64,000 bases of DNA from Microtetraspora glauca (GCA_001570385.1 BBYL01000010.1:310001-374000); one strand, 5' to 3'. Positions 34,979-43,387 are shown, counted from the stretch's first letter. Numbers and translations: made by a program. Notes: a model not told the origin generated them from the sequence alone.

Positions 34979-35632
34979 ATGAAAGCCGCGAACTTCATCG
35001 ACGCATCCGTCGCCGCGTACACCATCGCGCACACCACCCGACCTGACGACGTACTGCTCGGCCTCGCCGAGGAGACGGCGAGGGCGACGGGCGGTGACGC
35101 CATCATGCAGATCTCCCCGGAACAGGGGACCCTGCTCACGATGCTCGTCCAGATCAGCGGCGCCCGCCGGGCCGTGGAGGTCGGCACGTTCACGGGTTAC
35201 TCGTCGATCTGCATCGCCCGGGGGCTACCGGAGGACGGCGAGCTGATCGCCTGCGATCTGAGCGACGAGTGGACCTCGGTCGCCCGCCGCTACTGGGAGA
35301 AGGCAGGCGTCTCGGACAGGATCGAGCTGCGTCTCGGTCCGGCGGCCGAGACGCTCCGGGCGATGCCCAGGAAGGAGTTCGTCGACTTCGCGTTCATCGA
35401 CGCGGACAAGGTGGGATACCCCGTCTACTACGAGGAGATCATGGCACGGCTCGTCCCCGGCGGGCTGATCTGCGTGGACAACACGCTCCAGAGTGGCGCG
35501 ATCATCGATCTCGACGCCGGTGGCTCCGTACCGGCGATGCGCCGGTTCAACGACCTCGTCGCGAGTGACGAGCGGGTGACCACCATTCTCCTCCCGGTCG
35601 CCGACGGCCTCACCCTCATCCGCAAGCGCTGA
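34979..35632 (+). CDS. class I (caffeoyl-CoA/catechol type) O-methyltransferase
   Basis: A 217-aa SAM-dependent enzyme. The SAM motif is RRAVEVGTFTGYSSICIARG, the metal-binding Asp motif is FVDFAFIDADKVGYPVYYE, and VDNTLQSGAI and VADGLTLIRKR end the fold. Members methylate catechols or related phenols with a divalent metal. ATG 34979 has AAGG at 8 nt; ATG 34973 is only 2 nt from it. It is divergent from the cimA leader. Confidence 0.9.
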   Translation: MKAANFIDASVAAYTIAHTTRPDDVLLGLAEETARATGGDAIMQISPEQGTLLTMLVQISGARRAVEVGTFTGYSSICIARGLPEDGELIACDLSDEWTSVARRYWEKAGVSDRIELRLGPAAETLRAMPRKEFVDFAFIDADKVGYPVYYEEIMARLVPGGLICVDNTLQSGAIIDLDAGGSVPAMRRFNDLVASDERVTTILLPVADGLTLIRKR

Positions 35633-35633
35633 C

Positions 35634-35996
35634 TTGCGGGAACTCCAGGTACACGGACACCTTTGCGATTACACCATCCCGGACCTGACGATCGTGCCGA
35701 AGAAGCGGCACATGCGGGGCGATGACGAGGTCTACGGGCACAGCACGCTGCTCATCGTGGAAGTGGTGTCCAAGAGCAGCGTCCAGGACGACCATGTCAT
35801 CAAGCCGCGGACCTGTGCTTTGGCGGGGGTGCCGCTCCATCTGGTGATCGACACCTTCAAGGGCGTCGCCAGGCTGATGAGCGAGCCGGGCGACAAGGGG
35901 TACCAGCACCAGCTCGAGGTGACGCTGGGCAAGCCGCTGCCGCTGCCGGAGCCGTGGGACATGGCCGTCGACACCGCCAAGCTGATCGAGGCGTGA
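35634..35996 (+). pseudogene. N-terminally truncated Uma2-family (PD-(D/E)XK) protein
   Basis: The 120 residues correspond to the C-terminal two thirds of a Uma2 (DUF820) protein: YTIPDLTIVPKKRHM, then LLIVEVVSKSSVQDDHVIKP and AGVPLHLVIDTFKG. These are the PD, E-x-V and K positions of the nuclease fold. The usual first 60-80 residues are missing. The frame can only start at a TTG 1 nt after the methyltransferase stop. I read it as a remnant, though translation by coupling is possible. Uma2 genes are highly multiplied in actinomycetes and often decay. Confidence 0.65.
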
Positions 35997-36032
35997 GCCG
36001 TACGGACCGCTGTCGCGCGTGGGAGCGGTGAT

Positions 36033-36074
36033 CGGCAGGAGCCCGGCGAAGGCGAGGCCGCCGGGCTCCTGCCG
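36033..36074. terminator. hairpin after ilvE
   Basis: A perfect 16-bp stem (CGGCAGGAGCCCGGCG at 36033-36048, complement 36059-36074) with a 10-nt loop lies between the convergent Uma2 remnant and ilvE. It can serve both directions. Confidence 0.8.
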
Positions 36075-36080
36075 TGTCGA

Positions 36081-37172
36081 CTAGCAGATCTTGTGGATCC
36101 AGTTGTAGGAGTCGGGACGGCTGCCGAACTGGATGCCCATGAGCTCCTCGCGGATCTTCTGGGTGACCGTGCCGGGGGTGCCGTCACCGATCGTCCACGA
36201 GCGGTCCGCGCCCTTGACGGTGCCCACCGGGGTGACCACGGCCGCGGTGCCGCAGGCGAAGACCTCGGTCAGTTCGCCCGACTCGCAGCCGGCCTGCCAC
36301 TCCTCGATCGAGATCCGGCCCTCCTCGGCCTTCAGGCCCAGGTCGGCGGCGAAGGCGAGGATCGAGTCACGGGTGACACCGGGCAGGAGCGTCCCGGTCA
36401 GCGCGGGGGTGAGCAGCCGGTCGCCGAAGACGAAGAAGAGGTTCATCCCGCCCATCTCCTCGACGTAGCGGTGCTCGTTCGCGTCGAGCCAGACGACCTG
36501 GTCACAGCCCTGCTCGACGGCCTGGCGCTGGGCGACGAAGGCCGCCGCGTAGTTGCCGCCGCACTTGGCGAAGCCGGTGCCTCCGGGGGCGGCCCGGGTG
36601 TACTCCGTGGACAGCCACACCGAGACCGGCTTGACGCCGCCCGAGAAGTACGACGCCGCGGGAGAGGCGATCACCATGTAGCGGTACGTCTTCGAGGGGT
36701 AGTTCACGCCGAGTCCGACCTGGGTGGCGATGATGAAGGGCCGCAGGTAGAGGCTGTGCCCCTCAGTCGTCGGCACCCACTCCTTGTCGGTCTGGACGAG
36801 CAGTTCCAGCGACTCGACGAACGCCTCCTCGGGCAGCTCGGGCATCGCCATCCGCAGCGCGGACTTGTTGAACCTGGCCGCGTTGGCGTACGGCCGGAAC
36901 GACACGATCGAGCCGTTCGCCTGGCGGTACGCCTTGAGCCCCTCGAACAGTTCCTGCGCGTAGTGGAACACCGCCGTCGCCGGGTCCAGGACCAGCGGCC
37001 CGTACGGCTCCAGCCTCGCGTCGTGCCAGCCGCGGCCTTCGGTGTAGTCGATGGAGATCATGTGATCGGTGAAGATCTGCCCGAAGCCGGGGTTGGCCAG
37101 TACCTGCTCACGCTCGGCCGCGGTGCGGGCCTGCTGGTTGAGCTGCACGTCGAAGCTGAGCTGGCTGGTCAT
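36081..37172 (-). CDS. ilvE: branched-chain amino-acid aminotransferase
   Basis: A 363-aa fold-type IV PLP enzyme that performs the last step of Leu, Ile and Val synthesis. Visible: [18 protein letters not shown] near the N-terminus, the PLP lysine in [24 protein letters not shown], and [14 protein letters not shown] near the C-terminus (phosphate binding). The ATG at 37172 has AAGGA about 10 nt upstream. A longer frame runs to 37289 across the leuB terminator and is not used. leuB lies upstream on the same strand but is separated by that terminator, so ilvE should have its own promoter. Confidence 0.95.
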   Translation of the reverse strand: MTSQLSFDVQLNQQARTAAEREQVLANPGFGQIFTDHMISIDYTEGRGWHDARLEPYGPLVLDPATAVFHYAQELFEGLKAYRQANGSIVSFRPYANAARFNKSALRMAMPELPEEAFVESLELLVQTDKEWVPTTEGHSLYLRPFIIATQVGLGVNYPSKTYRYMVIASPAASYFSGGVKPVSVWLSTEYTRAAPGGTGFAKCGGNYAAAFVAQRQAVEQGCDQVVWLDANEHRYVEEMGGMNLFFVFGDRLLTPALTGTLLPGVTRDSILAFAADLGLKAEEGRISIEEWQAGCESGELTEVFACGTAAVVTPVGTVKGADRSWTIGDGTPGTVTQKIREELMGIQFGSRPDSYNWIHKIC

Positions 37173-37248
37173 TACGGCGATCCTTCTCTCTACGTCGTCA
37201 CATTCATTGTGCGACCTACGGGGAAACCTAAGGCATGAAAGAGGGTAT

Positions 37249-37287
37249 GAAAAAGCGCATGGCGGCCCGACTCGGGCCGCCATGCGC
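37249..37287 (-). terminator. intrinsic terminator after leuB
   Basis: A perfect 15-bp stem (GCGCATGGCGGCCCG at 37255-37269, complement 37273-37287) has a 3-nt loop. On the minus strand it is followed by TTTTTCAT. Confidence 0.9.
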
Positions 37288-37310
37288 ATGGACGAGGTGA
37301 GCGGCCCGGC

Positions 37311-38357
37311 TCAGCCGGCTACTCGGGCGGCGATGTCGTCGCCGATCTCACGGGTCGTCCTGGCGGTCCAGGCACCCTGGCGCTCGACGAGGTCGTCGGC
37401 GACCGCCTGCTCGACCTTCCGCGCGTCCTCGGCGAGGCCGATGTGGTCGAGGAGCATGGCGATGGACAGGATCGTGGCGGTCGGGTCGGCCTTGCCCATG
37501 CCCGCGATGTCGGGGGCGCTGCCGTGGACCGGCTCGAACATGGAGGGCGCGGTCCGGTCGGGATTGATGTTGCCGCTGGCGGCCAGGCCGATGCCGCCGG
37601 CCACCGCCGCGCCGATGTCGGTGATGATGTCGCCGAAGAGGTTGTCGGTGACGATCACGTCGAACCGCTCGGGCTGGGTGATGAAGAACATCGACGCCGC
37701 GTCGATGTGGCAGTAGTCGGTCTCGACCTGCGGGAAGTCGAGGCTGACCCGGGCGACCGTGCGGGCCCAGAGGTCACCGGCGTAGGTGAGCACGTTGGTC
37801 TTGTGAACCAGCGTGAGCTTCCTGCGCGGCCGCTGGGCGGCCTTCTCGAAGGCGTAGCGGACGACCCGCTCGACGCCGAAGGCCGTGTTGAGCGACTCCT
37901 GGGTGGCGATCTCGTGCGGCGTGCCGCGGCGCAGCGTGCCGCCGGCTCCGGCGTACAACCCCTCGGTGCCCTCACGGACGACGACCATGTCGATGTCCTC
38001 GGGGCGGGACTTGCCCAGCGGGGTCTCCACGCCGGGGAAGAGCTTGACCGGGCGCAGGTTCACGTAGTGGTCGAGCTCGAAGCGGAGCCGGAGCAGCAGG
38101 TCGCGCTCGAGGATGCCCGGGGGGACGCTGGGGTCGCCGACGGCGCCCAGCACGATGGCGTCATAGCCGCGCAACTCGTCCAGCACCGCGTCGGGAAGGA
38201 CCTCCCCGGTCGCGTGATAGCGCTTCGCGCCCAGGTCGTACTCAGTGGTCTCGACCTTGACGCCGACCGCGTTGAGGACCTTGAGTCCCTCGGTGACGAC
38301 CTCGATGCCGATCCCGTCACCCGGGATCACCGCCAGACGGATGTTGCTCGAATCCAT
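37311..38357 (-). CDS. leuB: 3-isopropylmalate dehydrogenase
   Basis: A 348-aa beta-decarboxylating dehydrogenase of leucine synthesis. Seen: [20 protein letters not shown] at the N-terminus, [38 protein letters not shown] (metal Asp) and the NAD region [15 protein letters not shown]. The ATG at 38357 gives [21 protein letters not shown] lies 6 nt upstream and could serve as a -10 for a leaderless mRNA, but its AAGG could also be a ribosome site. Two GTCTC half sites in direct orientation, 21 bp apart (38377-38381, 38398-38402), recall half of the NdgR-type operator. Confidence 0.96.
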   Translation of the reverse strand: MDSSNIRLAVIPGDGIGIEVVTEGLKVLNAVGVKVETTEYDLGAKRYHATGEVLPDAVLDELRGYDAIVLGAVGDPSVPPGILERDLLLRLRFELDHYVNLRPVKLFPGVETPLGKSRPEDIDMVVVREGTEGLYAGAGGTLRRGTPHEIATQESLNTAFGVERVVRYAFEKAAQRPRRKLTLVHKTNVLTYAGDLWARTVARVSLDFPQVETDYCHIDAASMFFITQPERFDVIVTDNLFGDIITDIGAAVAGGIGLAASGNINPDRTAPSMFEPVHGSAPDIAGMGKADPTATILSIAMLLDHIGLAEDARKVEQAVADDLVERQGAWTARTTREIGDDIAARVAG

Positions 38358-38403
38358 GCATGTACCTTACCTGTCCGTCTCGTAGATCGAACGCAAGGTC
38401 TCA

Positions 38404-39600
38404 CTATCCGGGCGGGGTCACCGCGACGGCGCGCTCGAAGACCAGGTCTCGGGCCGTCGCCAGACCGAACGCGAGCGCGCCGAGCAGCACGGCGTCCGCG
38501 CCGAGCGTGGACGCCTCGATCCGGGGCGGGCGCAACGCGACCAGCGCGGGAAGCCGCTCGGTCACGGGGCCGATGAGCAGGTCGGCGGCCTGCGTGCCGA
38601 TGCCTCCGCCCAGCACGACCAGCTCGGGATCGAGTACGGCGACGATCCCGGCAAGCGCGTGCGCCACGTGGTCGGCCTCGGCGGAGACGACCTTGAGCGC
38701 GGTCTCGTCTCCCGCCCTGGCCGCGTCGAAGACGTCCTTCGCGGTGGCGGCGATCATACCCAACCGGGCGGCCGCGGCGATCACGCCGTCCGCCGACGCG
38801 ACCGACTCGAACATGCCGCGCCCCGGATCGGCCCGCGGGTCGCCCTCGCCGACCGGCATGTAGGAGATCTCGCCGGCCGCTCCGCGTGAGCCGCGATAGA
38901 GCTTGCCGTCGATGACCACGCCCATGCCGATGCCCGTGCCGAGGGAGACGTAGACGAAATGGGGGACGCCCTCGCCCAGGCCGTACGCGCCCTCCCCCAC
39001 CGCGGCGAGGTCCACGTCGTTCTCCAGGATGTACGGAGATCCGGTGACGTCGGCGAGCCGTTCGACCGCGCCGGGCAGCTCCCAGCCGGGCAGGTTGGGG
39101 GCCACGCGCAGCGCGCCCGTCTCCTTGTCGTGGATGCCCGGAGTCCCGAAGACCGTCAGCGTGATGTCGCCGGGGGCGAGACCGGCCTCGGTGGTGAGCG
39201 CGGCCGCCATCTCGGTGAGCTGGGCCAGCACCTCGTCATAGCTCTCCGCCCGGGACGGCTCGTCCCTGCGCGCGACGATCTCACCCACCAGGTCGGCCAG
39301 CGCGAACCGTACGTAGGCCCGGCCGATGTCGACGGCCAGCACCCAGCCGGCCTGCGGGCGGATCTCGTAGAGCAGGGCGGCACGGCCCGCGTTGCCCGTA
39401 CGCAGCCCGACCGGGCGGACCAGCCGTGCACGCTCCAGATCCGCCAGAGCGACGGAGATCGTGGGTTTGGACAGGCCGGTGGCCTGCGCCAGCTCCGGCC
39501 GGGAGACCTTGCCCAGCCGGAAGATCTCCGCGAACACCGCACGCTCGTTCATCACCCGGAGCAGGCTGGTCGTGTTGGCGGTCCCGCCGCCCATGCTCAC
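38404..39600 (-). CDS. ROK-family transcriptional regulator without the zinc-binding motif
   Basis: A 398-aa protein: an N-terminal winged helix (LGKVSRPELAQATGLSKPTI) followed by a ROK sugar-kinase-like domain (VLAVDIGRAYVRFALADLVG, VYVSLGTGIGMGVVIDGKLY, GLDPELVVLGGGI-type end). The usual zinc site, GHxxV with CxCGxxGCxE, is degenerate: the histidine is Tyr (GEISYMPV) and the cysteines are gone (RADPGRGMFES). It is probably a pure sugar-responsive repressor. GTG 39600 has GGGGA 5 nt upstream and gives a usual start; 39684 is also open. It is divergent from the sugar ABC operon, which it should control. Confidence 0.87.
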   Translation of the reverse strand: MSMGGGTANTTSLLRVMNERAVFAEIFRLGKVSRPELAQATGLSKPTISVALADLERARLVRPVGLRTGNAGRAALLYEIRPQAGWVLAVDIGRAYVRFALADLVGEIVARRDEPSRAESYDEVLAQLTEMAAALTTEAGLAPGDITLTVFGTPGIHDKETGALRVAPNLPGWELPGAVERLADVTGSPYILENDVDLAAVGEGAYGLGEGVPHFVYVSLGTGIGMGVVIDGKLYRGSRGAAGEISYMPVGEGDPRADPGRGMFESVASADGVIAAAARLGMIAATAKDVFDAARAGDETALKVVSAEADHVAHALAGIVAVLDPELVVLGGGIGTQAADLLIGPVTERLPALVALRPPRIEASTLGADAVLLGALAFGLATARDLVFERAVAVTPPG

Positions 39601-39717
39601 CACGTTCCCCAGGGTGGCATACACGCTCCGGAAGGCAGGCCAGTTGATCAATGGTGGATCGCCCTGCACCATCCGCTCCTCCATGACGTGATCTCGCCTC
39701 AACCCCTGGCCATGAAG

Positions 39718-39746
39718 CTGATAGTAAATTACCTTTCTTATCAACC
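39718..39746. promoter_or_regulatory. AT-rich divergent control region of the ROK gene and sugar ABC operon
   Basis: A short AT-rich island (GATAGTAAATTACCTTTCTT) with a near-palindrome GTAAATTAC lies about 30 nt before the transporter start. It is the best candidate for promoter and ROK operator, but no perfect repeat is visible. Confidence 0.4.
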
Positions 39747-39771
39747 CTCGGGGTCGTGAGAAAGGAATCGT

Positions 39772-40884
39772 GTGCCGATGCGACGAGGAATGCTGGCCGT
39801 CTCCGTCGCGGCGCTTCTGTTCGGCGCCGCCTGCGGAAACAGCTCCGACACGGAGGCGAAGCCGTCCGAGACCACGGCGGGCGGGGCAGGTGGGGCCGGC
39901 GGCGGCAAGACCGTCGCCCTGTTCCTTCCCGAGTCGAAGACGACGCGGTACGAGGCGTTCGACCGCCCGTTGTTCGAGGCCAAGGTCGCGGAGCTCTGCC
40001 CGGACTGCCACGTCCTGTACTCCAACGCCGACCAGGACTCGGCCAAGCAGCAGCAACAGGTCGAGGCCGCCCTCACCCAGGGGGCCGACGTGATCGTGCT
40101 CGACGCCGTGGACGCCGCCGCCGTCGCGCCGCTGGTCAACAAGGCCAAGCAGAAGAAGGTCCCGGTGATCGCCTACGACCGGCTGATCTCCGGCATCGAC
40201 TACGAGTACTACGTCTCGTTCAACAACGTCCGTGTCGGCGAGATGCAGGGCCAGGCGCTGCTGGACGCGCTCAACGCCAAGGGCACGGCGGGCAAGGGAC
40301 AGATCGTGATGATCCACGGCTCGCCCACCGACCCCAGCTCGGCCGACTACAAGAAGGGCGCGCACAACATCCTCGACGGCAAGGTCACGATCGGCCGGGA
40401 GTTCGACACGCCCGACTGGAGCCCGGACAAGGCCCAGCAGGAGATGGAGCAGGCCATCACCGCGATCGGCCGCGACAACATCGTGGGCGTGCTGTCCGCC
40501 AACGACGGCATGGCGAGCGGCGCCATCGCCGCCATGAAGCGGGCCGGCTACACGACCATGCCGCCGATCACCGGGCAGGACTCCGAACTGGCGGCCGTGC
40601 AACGGATCCTCAGCGGCGAGCAGTACATGACGATCTACCTCGACATCCGGGCCGAGGCGGAGAGATCGGCGGAGCTCGCCGTCGCGCTGGCCAAGGGCGA
40701 GAAGCCGGCCGCTCCCGACAAGGCGAACAACGGCACGGCCGACATCCCGGCGTACCTGCTCGACCCCATCCCGGTCACCGTCGACAAGATCGCGGATACG
40801 ATCATCAAGGACGGCTTCTACAAGGCGGCCGACGTCTGCACGCCCGAACTCACGGACGCGTGTGCCAAGGCGGGCATCAAGTAG
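39772..40884 (+). CDS. sugar ABC transporter substrate-binding lipoprotein (XylF/RbsB type)
   Basis: A 370-aa periplasmic-binding-protein-like lipoprotein. Signal peptide MPMRRGMLAVSVAALLFGAA is followed by the lipobox Cys (GAACGN) and a Gly/Ala linker. The type I binding fold contains QQQQVEAALTQGADVIVLDA, VPVIAYDRLISG and VLSANDGMASGAIAAM. The pattern VIAYDRLI is typical of xylose-binding XylF proteins. GTG 39772 has AAGGA 5 nt upstream. It is first of three transporter genes, with the ATPase ATG directly after its stop. Confidence 0.9.
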   Translation: MPMRRGMLAVSVAALLFGAACGNSSDTEAKPSETTAGGAGGAGGGKTVALFLPESKTTRYEAFDRPLFEAKVAELCPDCHVLYSNADQDSAKQQQQVEAALTQGADVIVLDAVDAAAVAPLVNKAKQKKVPVIAYDRLISGIDYEYYVSFNNVRVGEMQGQALLDALNAKGTAGKGQIVMIHGSPTDPSSADYKKGAHNILDGKVTIGREFDTPDWSPDKAQQEMEQAITAIGRDNIVGVLSANDGMASGAIAAMKRAGYTTMPPITGQDSELAAVQRILSGEQYMTIYLDIRAEAERSAELAVALAKGEKPAAPDKANNGTADIPAYLLDPIPVTVDKIADTIIKDGFYKAADVCTPELTDACAKAGIK

Positions 40885-41604
40885 ATGATCTCGGCGACGG
40901 ACATATCCAAGCGGTACGGCGCGGTCCAGGCCCTCCAGGGAGTGAGCCTGGACCTCCGCCCCGGCGAGGTGGTGGCCCTGGTCGGCGACAACGGGGCGGG
41001 GAAGTCGACCCTGGTCAAGGTCATCGCGGGCGCCGTCAGCCCCGACTCGGGAGGACTCGTCATCGACGACCGGCCCGTGCACGTCGGCACCCCTCACGAC
41101 GCCCAGCGACTGGGCATCTCGACCGTCTACCAGGACCTCGCCCTGTGCGAGAACCTCGACGTGGTGGCCAACCTCTTCCTCGGGTCAGAACGGCGGCGGT
41201 TGTCGATCCTCAGCCACATCCGGATGGAGCGATCCGCGCGCGACCTGCTCACCTCGCTCGACGTGCGCATCCGCGACATCCGGGTGCCGGTGGCGATGCT
41301 CTCCGGCGGCCAGCGCCAGTCCGTGGCCATCGCCCGCGCGCTGATCGGCGAGCCCCGGCTCGTCATCCTCGACGAGCCGACCGCCGCCCTGGGCGTCGAG
41401 CAGACCGCCCAGGTCCTCGACCTCATCCGGCGGCTGCGCGAGCGTGGCCTGGCGGTGCTGCTCATCTCCCACAACCTCGCCGACGTGCGCGCGGTCAGCG
41501 ACCGCGTCGTGGTCCTGCGCCTGGGCCGCAACGCCGGCGAGTTCCGTACGGCCGACGCCTCTCAGGAGTCGATCGTGGCCGCGATCACCGGAGCCGCCGC
41601 ATGA
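40885..41604 (+). CDS. sugar ABC transporter ATP-binding protein (single domain)
   Basis: A 239-aa ATPase: Walker A GDNGAGKST at residues 34-42, signature LSGGQRQSV, Walker B LVILDEPTAAL. Only one nucleotide-binding domain is present, whereas ribose/xylose ATPases of E. coli type have two. Single-domain forms are common in Actinobacteria and dimerise. It abuts the binding-protein gene and overlaps the permease gene by 4 nt (ATGA). Confidence 0.92.
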   Translation: MISATDISKRYGAVQALQGVSLDLRPGEVVALVGDNGAGKSTLVKVIAGAVSPDSGGLVIDDRPVHVGTPHDAQRLGISTVYQDLALCENLDVVANLFLGSERRRLSILSHIRMERSARDLLTSLDVRIRDIRVPVAMLSGGQRQSVAIARALIGEPRLVILDEPTAALGVEQTAQVLDLIRRLRERGLAVLLISHNLADVRAVSDRVVVLRLGRNAGEFRTADASQESIVAAITGAAA

Positions 41605-42791
41605 CGAACGCCGCCACTACGGTGCGCAAGCCGTACACGCCGAAGGAGGCCGTCGAGCGGTTGCGGCACGGGGACCTCGGCGCGTGGCCGGTCGTCGGCG
41701 GGCTGATCGCGATCGCGATCGTCTTCGGGTCGCTCAACGAGCACTTCCTGTCCCCGGAGAACCTCACCAACCTGGCCCTCCAGATGGCGGCGACCGGGAC
41801 GATCTCGCTCGGCATCATCATGGTGCTGCTGCTCGGCGAGATCGATCTGTCGGCGGGATCCGTCAGCGGCCTGTGCGCCGTGGTCATGGCCATCCTTTCC
41901 GAACGAATGCACTGGAACCCGCTCCTGGCGATCCTCACCGCCCTGGTGGCGGGTGCCCTCGTCGGACTGCTGCACGGGCTGATGTTCACCCGGATCCGGA
42001 TGCCGTCGTTCGTGGTGACGCTGGCGGGCCTGATCGGCTGGCAGGGCCTGCTGCTCTACCTGCTGGGCTCGGGCGGCATCATCAACCTGCCCTTCGACGG
42101 ATTCGTCGCGAAACTGAGCGACACGTGGTTGCCGTCCTGGCTGGCCTGGACGGTGACCGCGGCGCTGGTGACCGTCTACGCGGCGTCGGGTCTGATCGGC
42201 CGGCGGCTGAGGATCGCCGCCGACCTGCCGGTGACCGCCACGTGGTGGCCGGTCGCCAAGGTCGGGGGCCTCGCGATCGTGCTGGCGGGATCCGTACTCG
42301 TGATGTCGGCGGACCGCGGCGTACCGCTCCTGCTGGTGATCTTCGGCGGGCTGGTGGTGGTTCTCGACCTGGTCCTGCGGCACACCGCGTTCGGCCGGTG
42401 GATGTACGCCGTGGGAGGCAACGTCGAGGCGGCCCGCCGGGCGGGCATCGGCGTGACGCGGATCCGCGTGCTGGCGTTCGTGTTGTCGTCCGTACTGGCG
42501 GCCTTCGGTGGCATCCTGGCGGCCAGTCGCCTTTCCGCCGTCAACCAGGGGTCGGGCGGCAGTGACATCCTGCTCATGGCGATCGCCGCCGCGGTCATCG
42601 GCGGCACGTCGCTGTTCGGCGGCCGCGGGCGGACGTACGCGGCGCTGCTCGGCATCCTGGTCATCCAGTCGATCACCAACGGCATGTACCTGCTGAGCGT
42701 GGACTCCTCGGTGCGGTACATGGTGACCGCCGCGGTCCTCGCCCTCGCCGTCGCGATCGACTCCCTGGCCCGGCGCGGCAGCACCACGTAA
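41601..42791 (+). CDS. sugar ABC transporter permease (XylH type)
   Basis: A 396-aa permease of the BPD_transp_2 family with about 10 membrane segments. ISLGIIMVLLLGEIDLSAGS is the family motif near the N-terminus, and GGNVEAARRAGIGVTRIRVL is the cytoplasmic coupling loop. The length and the long central segment fit XylH-like permeases. ATG overlaps the ATPase stop. The three-gene operon plus divergent ROK regulator is a complete pentose-type uptake system; xylose is the best guess for substrate (inference). Confidence 0.9.
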   Translation: MTNAATTVRKPYTPKEAVERLRHGDLGAWPVVGGLIAIAIVFGSLNEHFLSPENLTNLALQMAATGTISLGIIMVLLLGEIDLSAGSVSGLCAVVMAILSERMHWNPLLAILTALVAGALVGLLHGLMFTRIRMPSFVVTLAGLIGWQGLLLYLLGSGGIINLPFDGFVAKLSDTWLPSWLAWTVTAALVTVYAASGLIGRRLRIAADLPVTATWWPVAKVGGLAIVLAGSVLVMSADRGVPLLLVIFGGLVVVLDLVLRHTAFGRWMYAVGGNVEAARRAGIGVTRIRVLAFVLSSVLAAFGGILAASRLSAVNQGSGGSDILLMAIAAAVIGGTSLFGGRGRTYAALLGILVIQSITNGMYLLSVDSSVRYMVTAAVLALAVAIDSLARRGSTT

Positions 42792-42792
42792 G

Positions 42793-42860
42793 CACGGACC
42801 ACATCACATGGGCACGGAGCACACGGCCACGGAGCACATGGGCACGGGCCACACAGCCAC
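42793..42860. repeat. imperfect 15-bp tandem repeats after the permease gene
   Basis: Four to five degenerate units resembling CACGGAGCACATGGG start 2 nt after the permease stop and lead into the operon terminator. No frame through them looks coding. Confidence 0.6.
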
Positions 42861-42887
42861 GTGGTCCCGCGAGCACGGGGCCACGTG
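42858..42887. terminator. terminator of the sugar ABC operon
   Basis: A 12-bp stem with one G-T pair (CACGTGGTCCCG at 42858-42869, CGGGGCCACGTG at 42876-42887) and a 6-nt loop. It can also stop minus-strand transcription from the small ORF at 42903-43013. Confidence 0.75.
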
Positions 42888-42902
42888 ACCTTTCGACGGG
42901 TG

Positions 42903-43013
42903 TCAGCGCTCCGGCGACCCGCCGTTGTCACGGCGGTCGAGCGCGGTCTGCAGTGCGTCGGCCGCCTCGTCGTGGACATCCTCGGCGTTGTTCCAGGGAT
43001 ACATGTCGTACAT
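42903..43013 (-). CDS. possible 36-aa protein downstream of an orphan BCAA leader
   Basis: A short ORF beginning MYDMYPWNNAEDVHDE and ending RRDNGGSPER. It is acidic with an aromatic N-terminus and a helical middle, unlike the Arg/Pro-rich shadow frames of GC-rich DNA. There is no strong ribosome site (GAG 11 nt before the ATG). It lies 170 nt after the leader peptide stop on the same strand and is the only candidate gene that leader could control. I do not recognise it. Confidence 0.45.
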   Translation of the reverse strand: MYDMYPWNNAEDVHDEAADALQTALDRRDNGGSPER

Positions 43014-43134
43014 GATCGATCTCATTCGTGCGTACGGAACGGAATGAAACGGGACGGAATCCGATCGCGGATCCGGAGACAGGGCCGCACCGAGGGCGCG
43101 GATCGCGCGCCCATGGGCGAAGAAGGGAACTCAT

Positions 43135-43199
43135 GACCGGCATGACGCCGCACACCGCGGCGGGTCTACCGGTCTGCCCTTGATCAGGCCCCGCCGCGG
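43135..43199 (-). terminator. attenuator-like competing hairpins after the orphan leader
   Basis: Two exclusive structures share one strand. CCGCGGCGGG at 43155-43164 (plus) can pair perfectly with CCCGCCGCGG at 43190-43199, inside the leader codons. Alternatively GCGGCG at 43157-43162 pairs with CGCCGC at 43146-43151, inside an outer GACCGG/CCGGTC stem (43135-43140, 43069-type partner at 43169-43174). The downstream tail is pyrimidine-rich but not a T run. Confidence 0.5.
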
Positions 43200-43231
43200 C
43201 AGATGATGAGTACGAACACCTGGCGCGCCAT
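43184..43231 (-). CDS. orphan BCAA leader peptide (Val-Phe-Val-Leu-Ile-Ile)
   Basis: A 15-residue ORF, MARQVFVLIICRGGA, with Val, Val, Leu, Ile and Ile codons within six positions. It resembles the cimA and ilvB leaders in length, position of the BCAA codons and basic/Gly-Ala end. TAATCT lies 7 nt before the ATG, and an NdgR-like repeat lies 41 nt upstream. No BCAA gene follows: the next features are a 36-aa ORF and a convergent sugar operon. Confidence 0.7.
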   Translation of the reverse strand: MARQVFVLIICRGGA

Positions 43232-43271
43232 CTGCGTCAGATTACCCCAGAATCTCGTAGGACGACCTAGT

Positions 43272-43288
43272 ATCTCAATATTCGAGAC
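43272..43288. promoter_or_regulatory. NdgR-like operator upstream of the orphan leader
   Basis: ATCTC-AATATTC-GAGAC: same spacing and arms as the leuC, ndgR and cimA sites except one arm base. It is 41 nt from the leader ATG. Confidence 0.6.
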
Positions 43289-43320
43289 AAGAGCCGTGGT
43301 TCTCCGCAGCACGCGAGGCA

Positions 43321-43387
43321 GCGAGTCGCCTCTAATTGCGCCCCGAGCCCGCCGTGCCAAAGGCGCGGCAATAAACACAGCGAGGGG
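43321..43387 (-). repeat. dispersed palindromic repeat, copy B
   Basis: It shares the blocks CGAGTCGCCTC, CGCCCCGAGCCCGC and CAATAAACACAGC with copy C at 43452-43518, and a 30-nt core (27/30) with copy A at 17206-17235. The middle is a variable hairpin. Confidence 0.65.

Noticed and set aside
30241..35632. Possible secondary-metabolite cluster (ABM-fold protein, glyoxalase, O-methyltransferase, exporters nearby)
   Set aside because: The genes are on different strands, separated by primary-metabolism genes, and no PKS, NRPS, terpene or RiPP core gene is present.
38404..41097. An 897-codon open frame on the minus strand covering the ROK gene and the antisense of the sugar transporter genes
   Set aside because: Only the part up to about 39600 encodes the ROK protein. 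The rest is Arg/Gly/Asp-rich antisense sequence with no domain, an effect of GC-rich codon bias.
39756..42791. A 1011-codon frame on the plus strand that looks like one giant protein
   Set aside because: Its first 600 codons are an out-of-frame shadow of the binding protein and ATPase genes. The real permease starts at 41601 with an ATGA overlap.
42793..42860. Tandem repeats as a CRISPR array
   Set aside because: Units are 15 bp, contiguous and degenerate, without spacers, and no cas gene is present.
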